Shown: in pieces, positions 7,286-12,117 of the stretch
Numbering within the stretch: the stretch's first letter is position 1
Layout: each line of letters starts with the position of its first letter
Assembly (NCBI GenBank): GCA_934725525.1
Contig: CAKVCG010000044.1
Location: forward strand, 1-12,117
Reading direction: 5' to 3'
Length of the DNA stretch: 12,117 nt
DNA from: an uncultured Brachyspira sp.
Lineage (GTDB): Bacteria > Spirochaetota > Brachyspiria > Brachyspirales > Brachyspiraceae
Notes under the pieces: model-generated
Seen by the model: the letters and a program-made list of their open reading frames with translations, nothing else
What the model was told of the DNA's origin: nothing
Database searches by the model: none
Made by a program: the position numbers and the translations under genes

Positions 7286-8434
7286 ATGCTTTATCAAATT
7301 TTTTATCCTTTAAGAGAAATTTTTTTCGGATTTAATATATTCAGATATATTACTTTCAGAACCGCTGGAGCGGTGGCAACGGCTTTAATTTTGGTTTTTA
7401 TGTTCGCTCCAAATATAATAGAACAATTAAAAAAATTAAATTTCGGGCAGATTGTGAGAGAAGACGGACCCGAAAGTCATTTGACAAAAACGGGAACTCC
7501 GACAATGGGCGGTTTGTTTATAATCGGAAGCATATTGATAAGCGTTTTATTATGGGGAAAATTAGACAACATTAAAATAATACTTTTAACCGTTTCTTTA
7601 ATAATTCTTTCGATAGCGGGATTTTTGGACGATTTTTTAAAAATAAAGTATAAAAACTCTAAAGGACTTGCGGGAAAATACAAAATATTTTTTCAAGTTT
7701 TTGTCGGAGCGATAATCGGAATATATTTATATTATTTCGACAAATCCACTTTTTTAATGTCGTTCGAGTTAAATCAATCGGCGGGAATATTTGAAACGGT
7801 GAAAGTCGCTCAAGTTCCTTCTTCGACTTTATTTTTGCCATTTTTGGATACTTTTTATATAGATTTAAAAATTCTCTACATACCTTTTGCAATTTTTGTA
7901 GTAGTTAGTATGAGCAACGCTGTAAATTTAACGGACGGTTTGGACGGACTTGCGATTGGGCTTTTAATAATAATGTCGGTAGCTTTAGCCGTTTTATGTT
8001 ATGTATCGGGCAACTCTTTAATAGCGACTTATTTAAAAATTCCATTCGTATCCGATGCGGGAGAGGTGACGGTTTTTGTCGGAGCTTTAATCGGAGCGGG
8101 ACTCGGATTTTTATGGTTCAACGCTCATCCCGCTCAAGTGTTTATGGGAGATGTCGGCAGTTTGTCTCTCGGCGGAGTTTTGGGAATAATCGCTTTATTT
8201 ATCAAACATGAACTCCTTTTAATTATTATCGGAGCGGTTTATGTTGCCGAAGCTTTCAGCGTAGTTCTTCAAGTATTCTATTATAAAATGTTTAAGAAAA
8301 GAATTTTTAAAATGGCGCCTTTGCATCATCATTTTGAAAAATCGGGTTGGAAAGAAACTCAAGTGGTTTTTAGATTTTATATACTCGGAATAATCGCCGC
8401 TATAATAGGAATAGCGACTTTAAAAATCAGATAA
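7286..8434 (+). CDS. mraY: Phospho-N-acetylmuramoyl-pentapeptide transferase (lipid I synthase)
   Basis: Integral inner-membrane enzyme that moves phospho-MurNAc-pentapeptide from UMP to undecaprenyl phosphate, making lipid I, the first membrane step of peptidoglycan synthesis. Conserved marks are FGQIVREDGPESH (53-65), GTPTMGG (70-76), the Asp pair 115-116, NAVNLTDGLDGLA (211-223), NAHPAQVFMGDVGSLS (279-294) containing Asp289, and PLHHHFE (345-351). These include the magnesium- and substrate-binding residues of the family. About ten hydrophobic segments fit the known topology. It is 382 residues against 360 in E. coli; the extra length lies mostly around residues 150-195. The start matches the family N-terminus (GFNIFRYITFR aligns with GFNVFSYLTFR of E. 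coli). The usual mur/fts neighbours are absent; tmk follows after 26 bases and is probably cotranscribed. Confidence 0.97.
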   Translation: MLYQIFYPLREIFFGFNIFRYITFRTAGAVATALILVFMFAPNIIEQLKKLNFGQIVREDGPESHLTKTGTPTMGGLFIIGSILISVLLWGKLDNIKIILLTVSLIILSIAGFLDDFLKIKYKNSKGLAGKYKIFFQVFVGAIIGIYLYYFDKSTFLMSFELNQSAGIFETVKVAQVPSSTLFLPFLDTFYIDLKILYIPFAIFVVVSMSNAVNLTDGLDGLAIGLLIIMSVALAVLCYVSGNSLIATYLKIPFVSDAGEVTVFVGALIGAGLGFLWFNAHPAQVFMGDVGSLSLGGVLGIIALFIKHELLLIIIGAVYVAEAFSVVLQVFYYKMFKKRIFKMAPLHHHFEKSGWKETQVVFRFYILGIIAAIIGIATLKIR

Positions 8435-8460
8435 AAAATAAGATAATTTGGAAAATAAAA

Positions 8461-9072
8461 ATGAAAGGCAAATTAATAGTTATAGAAGGAATTGACGGCT
8501 CGGGAAAATCTACATGCGCAAAAAATCTTACTAAAAAATTAAATTCTATAAATATAAAATCAATCTATACTTTCGAGCCGACACATTTGCATTACGGAGC
8601 TAAATTAAGAGACGGCATGCTATCGGAAAATTTAGATGCCGAAGAGGAATTAAATTTATTTATAGAAGACAGAAAAGAGCATATAGAAAGCATGATAAAG
8701 CCAGCAATAGAAGATGGATACTTTATTATTTTAGACAGATATTTTTATTCTTCGATTGCATATCAAGGAGCTAAAGGAATAGATATTAATCGAATAATAA
8801 ATATGCATAAAGATTTTATCGTTAAACCCGACATAGTTTTTATTTTTCATATTCCAATAGATATTGCCCTAAACAGAATAATATCCAAAAGAGGAATTGC
8901 CGACAGGTTTGAAAACGAAACATATTTAAAAAAAGTCGATAAAATATTCCATTCCTTCAACGAGCCTTTTATCTATCATATCGACACCGACAAAGATATT
9001 AAAATCGTTGACAAAGAATTATTTAATATTTTGGAAGAATCTAAAATACTTGTTCCATATTCTCGTCAATAA
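8461..9072 (+). CDS. tmk: Thymidylate kinase
   Basis: Cytoplasmic kinase that phosphorylates dTMP to dTDP with ATP, an essential step of dTTP supply. It has a P-loop GIDGSGKST (10-18), the FEPT segment (38-41), DRY (92-94) with the following SSIAYQG (97-103) that contacts the nucleotide, and a short lid region RGIADRFE (144-151). The length of 203 residues is typical. The ATG at 8461 has a GGA 8 bases upstream. It lies 26 bases after mraY with no terminator between, so the two should share the promoter near 7206. Its last 32 bases overlap the 3' end of the opposing ssb gene, and no terminator is visible after it. Confidence 0.95.
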   Translation: MKGKLIVIEGIDGSGKSTCAKNLTKKLNSINIKSIYTFEPTHLHYGAKLRDGMLSENLDAEEELNLFIEDRKEHIESMIKPAIEDGYFIILDRYFYSSIAYQGAKGIDINRIINMHKDFIVKPDIVFIFHIPIDIALNRIISKRGIADRFENETYLKKVDKIFHSFNEPFIYHIDTDKDIKIVDKELFNILEESKILVPYSRQ

Positions 9073-9451
9073 TATTCGATACCGTTTGATTATTTGCAAT
9101 CTCGCCGCTATTATCCAAAGATTTTTTGCTCAAATTTTTAATCTCCAAAGCGAGCATATAAATCGAATTTCTTTTATTTCCTTCTTTTGTGAAATAAGAA
9201 TTCTGTCTTAATTCTCCGCTTACCAAAATATGACTTCCTTTTTTCAAATTGGACGCTACTTTTTCGGCGTTATATCCCCAGCTTATCAAATCAAAAAAAT
9301 AAACTTCTTTTTGCAAACTTCCGTTGATATAATAATATCTGTTGTTTGCTATACTGAATTTACAAAGCGACTTTCCATTTTTAGTTTTCATAAAATTTGG
9401 GTCTTTCGTAAGTCTTCCCTCGATTACTATTATATTGGCGTTTCCCGACAT
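9041..9451 (-). CDS. ssb: Single-stranded DNA-binding protein
   Basis: Binds and protects single-stranded DNA during replication, repair and recombination, and recruits partner proteins through its C-terminal tip. One OB-fold fills residues 5-108, with the typical VIEGRLTKDP (9-18), FSIANNRYY (32-40), VYFFDLISWG (50-59) and GSHILVSGELRQ (72-83). A short Asn/Ser-rich linker leads to the tip DENMEQVF (129-136). It is acidic and ends in Phe, but differs from the usual DDDIPF. The length of 136 residues is short for the family (commonly 150-180). An AGGAG at 9457-9461, 5 bases before the ATG, fixes the start. A long inverted repeat sits immediately upstream of that site. It may instead be a secondary SSB paralogue; a replisome SSB is often next to rpsF/rpsR, which are absent here. 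Confidence 0.93.
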   Translation of the reverse strand: MSGNANIIVIEGRLTKDPNFMKTKNGKSLCKFSIANNRYYYINGSLQKEVYFFDLISWGYNAEKVASNLKKGSHILVSGELRQNSYFTKEGNKRNSIYMLALEIKNLSKKSLDNSGEIANNQTVSNIIDENMEQVF

Positions 9452-9460
9452 AATAACTCC

Positions 9461-9498
9461 TTTTGTTTAATTATTGTTATGATAATGGTTAAACAAAA
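9461..9498. promoter_or_regulatory. Long inverted repeat abutting the ssb ribosome-binding site
   Basis: TTTTGTTTAA (9461-9470) is the exact reverse complement of TTAAACAAAA (9489-9498). The 18 bases between can pair further, so that the plus-strand transcript folds into 17 consecutive pairs (three of them G-U) with a 4-base loop. In the ssb transcript two C-A mismatches interrupt the stem. Its edge shares one base with the ssb AGGAG. A weak ssb promoter (TTGTTT, 15 bases, AATAAT on the minus strand) falls within it. It could be an operator, a leader hairpin, or (plus strand, followed by six T) a weak terminator. Confidence 0.5.
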
Positions 9499-9555
9499 TT
9501 TTTTGAGAAATATGCCTTGTTACAAAAATTTTTTATGAAAATAATTTTAATATTA

Positions 9556-10293
9556 TTAAATATCTAAATATTTTTCTATCTCGCCGAAAGCGATTCCCGA
9601 TTTTTCTTTAACATAAATATCGACTATAGAATTTGTAAAACTTGAAGGCTCGGGATTTATCTCTATAATTTTAGCTCCCGCCCTTTTTGCCAAATGCGGA
9701 ATTTGAGCGGCGGGCATAACCTCTCCGCCAGTTCCTATTATAATAAATAAATCGCTTTTGTCTGCATCCGCTATAGAATTTTGAAAATCGTAAGAAGGAA
9801 GCTGCTCGCCAAAAAATACGAACGCTGGTTTCAATACGGAAGAACATTTTTCGCAAACGGGCGGGTCCATAGACAGTATTTCTTTATTTATTTTATATTT
9901 ATTTTGACATTTCATACAAATCGCGTATTTAGCCGTTCCATGAAGCTCGTAAACTATTTTACTTCCCGCTTCCTGATGCAAATTGTCTATATTCTGCGTT
10001 ATAACCGAACGTATTATTCCCACTTTTTCCAAATTTGCCAGAACTATATGAGCCTTATTAGGTTTAACATTATCAATCGGTTCGTAAAAAACTTTTTTGA
10101 GCGACTGCCAAGATTCTTTCGGATGTCTTGTGAAATAAGATATTTCGGCAAATTGACTTCCATGCTTTTCCCATAAACCGTCAGGACCTCTAAAAGGAGG
10201 AACTCCGCTTTCTACGCTTATTCCCGCTCCCGTAAATGCTACGGCATATTTTGATTCTTTAATCGTTTTCGCTATTAATTCATAATCTATCAT
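9556..10293 (-). CDS. cobB: Sir2-family NAD-dependent protein deacylase (sirtuin)
   Basis: Cytoplasmic enzyme that removes acyl groups from protein lysines, consuming NAD and releasing nicotinamide and O-acyl-ADP-ribose. From the ATG at 10293 it is 245 residues. It shows the NAD-binding FTGAGISVESGVPPFRG (20-36), TQNID (99-103), catalytic His118 in YELHG, four zinc cysteines (126, 129, 147, 150) and FFGE (160-163). The later motif is GTGGEVMPAA where families usually have GTS. The Tyr-x-x-Arg pair that marks desuccinylase-type CobB/SIRT5 is not seen (FYEPI at that place), so a deacetylase is more likely. An in-frame TTG at 10308 would add five residues but lies next to the -10 box TATAAT, before the predicted transcript start. 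The ATG gives the usual family N-terminus and would be leaderless. It is divergent from comF. Confidence 0.93.
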   Translation of the reverse strand: MIDYELIAKTIKESKYAVAFTGAGISVESGVPPFRGPDGLWEKHGSQFAEISYFTRHPKESWQSLKKVFYEPIDNVKPNKAHIVLANLEKVGIIRSVITQNIDNLHQEAGSKIVYELHGTAKYAICMKCQNKYKINKEILSMDPPVCEKCSSVLKPAFVFFGEQLPSYDFQNSIADADKSDLFIIIGTGGEVMPAAQIPHLAKRAGAKIIEINPEPSSFTNSIVDIYVKEKSGIAFGEIEKYLDI

Positions 10294-10299
10294 AGTTTT

Positions 10300-10327
10300 A
10301 TTATACAATAGATATCATATAAAACAA
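10300..10327 (-). promoter_or_regulatory. Promoter of cobB, predicted leaderless
   Basis: On the minus strand: -35 TTGTTT (10327-10322), a 16-base spacer, -10 TATAAT (10305-10300). Six bases separate the -10 box from the ATG at 10293, so the transcript should begin at or next to the A of the start codon. No Shine-Dalgarno sequence is present. Confidence 0.65.
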
Positions 10328-10344
10328 GGGGTTGAAACCCATTG
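10325..10344. promoter_or_regulatory. Near-palindrome CAAGGGGTTGAAACCCATTG between cobB and comF
   Basis: A 20-bp dyad with 8 of 10 base pairs symmetrical (mismatches at 10328/10341 and the central pair). It overlaps half of the cobB -35 box and all of the comF -35 box. Its GGG/CCC core stands out in very A+T-rich DNA. Position and symmetry suit an operator controlling both genes; the binding protein is unknown. Confidence 0.5.
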
Positions 10345-10359
10345 CCAATTAATTATAAT
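10332..10359 (+). promoter_or_regulatory. Promoter of comF, predicted leaderless
   Basis: -35 TTGAAA (10332-10337), a 16-base spacer, -10 TATAAT (10354-10359). Only 7 bases separate the -10 box from the ATG at 10367, so the transcript should start within a base or so of the start codon. There is no ribosome-binding sequence. Confidence 0.65.
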
Positions 10360-10366
10360 AGAAATT

Positions 10367-11101
10367 ATGATTAAAAATTTTATAAAAAATATTTTTGGAA
10401 TTATTTTTCCAAATCATTGTATAATTTGCGGAGATATGATTGAAAGCGAAAAAATGAATTATATCTGTATAAACTGTATAAATAAAAAATTGAATTATAT
10501 TCATGCGGACGATTATATAAGATGTGAAAGATGCGGAAGATTAATCGAAGATAAAAATAAAACCTGCGCCTGCGAATACGAAGATATTTATTTTGACGAA
10601 TGCAAATCTATGCTTTATTATAAAGACGAAACCGTTAGTTTGATTCATAAAATGAAATTCGGACACAGATATTTGATATGCCTCGACTTCGGAGCTATAT
10701 TGTCTTTTTATTATAAAGATTATATTAAAAAATTTGACGCGATAACTTTTGTGCCTTTGGGTAAGAATAGATTTTTGGAGCGAGGATATAATCAAAGCGA
10801 AATTATAGCAAAAACTATTTCAAAAATTTTGAATATAAAATTAATCGAAAATATAATTAGCAGAAAAAAAGAAACTTATCCATTAAGCATGATAAAAGAT
10901 AAAGAATTAAGAAAATCGACTATAAAAGACGCTTTTAAAATAAATAAAAATTTTAAAAGTAATTTAAATCAAAAGATAAATCTTCTTATAATAGACGATG
11001 TTTTTACTACGGGCGTGACTTTAAATGAAATATCTTCTGAAATTAGAAAAATAGAAAATATTGATAGAATAGGAGTTTTAACTGTGGCGAGAGTTTATTA
11101 A
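10367..11101 (+). CDS. comF: ComF family protein (zinc-finger phosphoribosyltransferase-like)
   Basis: ComF/GntX-type protein linked in naturally competent bacteria to moving incoming single-stranded DNA into the cytoplasm, and conserved more widely with a less clear role. The N-terminal part carries cysteine pairs at 18/21, 34/37, 53/56 and 67/69, consistent with zinc binding. The C-terminal half is a type I phosphoribosyltransferase fold: FVPLGKNRFLERGYNQSEII (128-147) and the PRPP-binding loop LLIIDDVFTTGVT (206-218) with its Asp pair. The length of 244 residues is normal. The start at 10367 gives the usual hydrophobic start of the family before the first Cys pair, and a -10 box 7 bases upstream suggests a leaderless message. 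It diverges from cobB and converges on lptB with a 27-base gap and no visible terminator. No other competence genes are in the window, so a DNA-uptake role here is uncertain. Confidence 0.92.
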   Translation: MIKNFIKNIFGIIFPNHCIICGDMIESEKMNYICINCINKKLNYIHADDYIRCERCGRLIEDKNKTCACEYEDIYFDECKSMLYYKDETVSLIHKMKFGHRYLICLDFGAILSFYYKDYIKKFDAITFVPLGKNRFLERGYNQSEIIAKTISKILNIKLIENIISRKKETYPLSMIKDKELRKSTIKDAFKINKNFKSNLNQKINLLIIDDVFTTGVTLNEISSEIRKIENIDRIGVLTVARVY

Positions 11102-11128
11102 ATTAAGCTATAATAAAATAAATAAAAA

Positions 11129-11944
11129 TCACATAGTGAAAGATTCGCCCAAATAAACCTTACGAGCGAGCGGGTTGTTTACAATATCTTCGGGCGTTCC
11201 TTGAACCAGTATTTTTCCGTTTCCCATTATATAGGCTCTGTCGGTTATTCTTAAAGTTTCTCTAACATTATGGTCGGTTATAAGAATTCCCAAACCTTTA
11301 GCTTTCAATGACGCTATAATATTTTGTATGTCGATAACGGCTATCGGGTCGACTCCGGCAAAAGGTTCGTCAAGCAAAATGAATTTAGGATTTACTGTGA
11401 GCGCTCTCGCTATCTCGCATCGTCTTCTTTCGCCTCCCGAAAGAGTGTAGCCTTTTTGTTTTCGCACATGATTAATATTAAACTCCGATAAAAGCTGGTC
11501 TGTAATATACATTCTTTCTTTTGAATTTAATTTTTTATTGTATTCCAAAATCGAAAGCAAATTATCTTCCACAGAAAGTTTTCTAAAAATTGACGCTTCT
11601 TGCGGTAAATATCCTATTCCAAGTTGCGCTCTTTTATACATATGCAAATCGGTTATTTCAATATCGTTCAAAAAAACATTTCCTTTAGTCGCCGTTACAA
11701 ATCCTACGGTAATGTAAAAGCTCGTGGTTTTCCCCGCTCCGTTCGGTCCCAAAAGTCCGACAACCTCGCCTTGTTTAACGTCGTAAGAAATATCTTCAAT
11801 GATTTTTCTTTTTCCATAAAATTTAGTGAGGTTAACAGCTCGTATTTCGGATGGGTTTTCTTTATTATTGTAAAAAAAATTTTTAACGGTTTCGGAAATT
11901 TCTTCGGATTCCAATTTTTTATTTTTTTTCTTAAAAAACAGCAT
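11129..11944 (-). CDS. lptB: LPS export ABC transporter ATP-binding protein LptB
   Basis: Cytoplasmic ATPase of the LptB2FGC transporter, which extracts lipopolysaccharide or lipooligosaccharide from the inner membrane for delivery to the outer membrane. Visible motifs are Walker A GPNGAGKTT (66-74), Q-loop YLPQEASIFRKLSVEDN (112-128, a hallmark of LptB), signature LSGGERRR (168-175), Walker B FILLDEPFAGVDP (188-200) and the switch His225 in ITDHNVRETL (222-231). LptB is usually about 240 residues; this one has about 32 extra, charged, low-complexity N-terminal residues. No clear Shine-Dalgarno sequence precedes the ATG at 11944, so part of that extension may not be translated. TATACT at 11976-11981 (minus strand) could be a -10 box, without a good -35. 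The usual neighbours lptA and lptC are not in the window; the gene may have its own promoter or lie at the end of an operon running in from the right. Confidence 0.93.
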   Translation of the reverse strand: MLFFKKKNKKLESEEISETVKNFFYNNKENPSEIRAVNLTKFYGKRKIIEDISYDVKQGEVVGLLGPNGAGKTTSFYITVGFVTATKGNVFLNDIEITDLHMYKRAQLGIGYLPQEASIFRKLSVEDNLLSILEYNKKLNSKERMYITDQLLSEFNINHVRKQKGYTLSGGERRRCEIARALTVNPKFILLDEPFAGVDPIAVIDIQNIIASLKAKGLGILITDHNVRETLRITDRAYIMGNGKILVQGTPEDIVNNPLARKVYLGESFTM

Positions 11945-12101
11945 ATTTACAAATCTACAAAATTAATTAAGAAATAGTATAACTTAAAATAAAAAAAATG
12001 ATAGTTTAAATAAATCAAATACTTGTTTTTATCGCTACAAAATATAATTTAAATAACGATATAATTATAAAATTTATTTAATAATAATTCAAATTAATAT
12101 C

Positions 12102-12107
12102 TTGACA
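12102..12107 (+). promoter_or_regulatory. Possible -35 box of a rightward gene beyond the window
   Basis: A perfect TTGACA in the last bases of the window. The matching -10 position would fall outside, so it cannot be confirmed. The spacer 11945-12117 is otherwise A+T-rich sequence in which I see no gene. Confidence 0.3.
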
Positions 12108-12117
12108 AATAGAATAT

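Noticed and set aside
10294..10308. TTG at 10308 as the cobB start
   Set aside because: It abuts the -10 box, precedes the predicted transcript start, has no ribosome-binding site and adds five residues not needed by the family.
1..12117. CRISPR array, insertion sequence, phage gene, tRNA or rRNA
   Set aside because: No regularly spaced repeats, transposase or integrase motifs, or tRNA/rRNA-like structures were seen on either strand.

Overview
The window reads as a chromosomal segment of a low-GC, Gram-negative-type (diderm) anaerobe, most likely a Brachyspira-like spirochaete. The reasons are strongly A+T-rich DNA with short A+T-rich spacers, an LPS-export ATPase (LptB) that implies an outer membrane, a clostridial-type NADP-dependent secondary alcohol dehydrogenase, and a short atypical SMC protein. 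The genus is inferred from general resemblance, not from a database match.

Layout from left to right. Bases 1-1053 (+) hold a secondary alcohol dehydrogenase whose first three codons lie outside the window, followed by an intrinsic terminator. Bases 1158-4016 (-) hold smc, with a well-formed promoter. Bases 4126-4539 (+) hold a decayed DUF1848 gene in four frame fragments, lying between smc and trxB. Bases 4568-5506 (-) hold thioredoxin reductase with its own consensus promoter. Bases 5636-7102 (-) encode a two-pass membrane protein with a large extracytoplasmic region and a cytoplasmic AlbA_2 (Schlafen-type) domain. A divergent promoter region with a palindrome separates it from mraY (7286-8434, +) and tmk (8461-9072, +), a likely two-gene operon. 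ssb (9041-9451, -) overlaps tmk tail to tail. The sirtuin gene cobB (-) and comF (+) diverge from a compact promoter region with a 20-bp near-palindrome between and over their -35 boxes. lptB (11129-11944, -) ends the window.

The genes are mostly housekeeping functions and do not form one pathway. They cover chromosome handling (smc, ssb, comF), nucleotide supply (tmk), envelope building (mraY, lptB), redox and carbon metabolism (trxB, alcohol dehydrogenase) and protein deacylation (cobB). The least ordinary items are the SMC protein without a recognisable hinge, the membrane-anchored AlbA_2 protein, the DUF1848 remnant, and the cobB/comF region, where both genes look leaderless and share an operator-like dyad. 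No tRNA, rRNA, CRISPR array, insertion sequence or phage gene was seen, and I found no convincing new multi-gene system.
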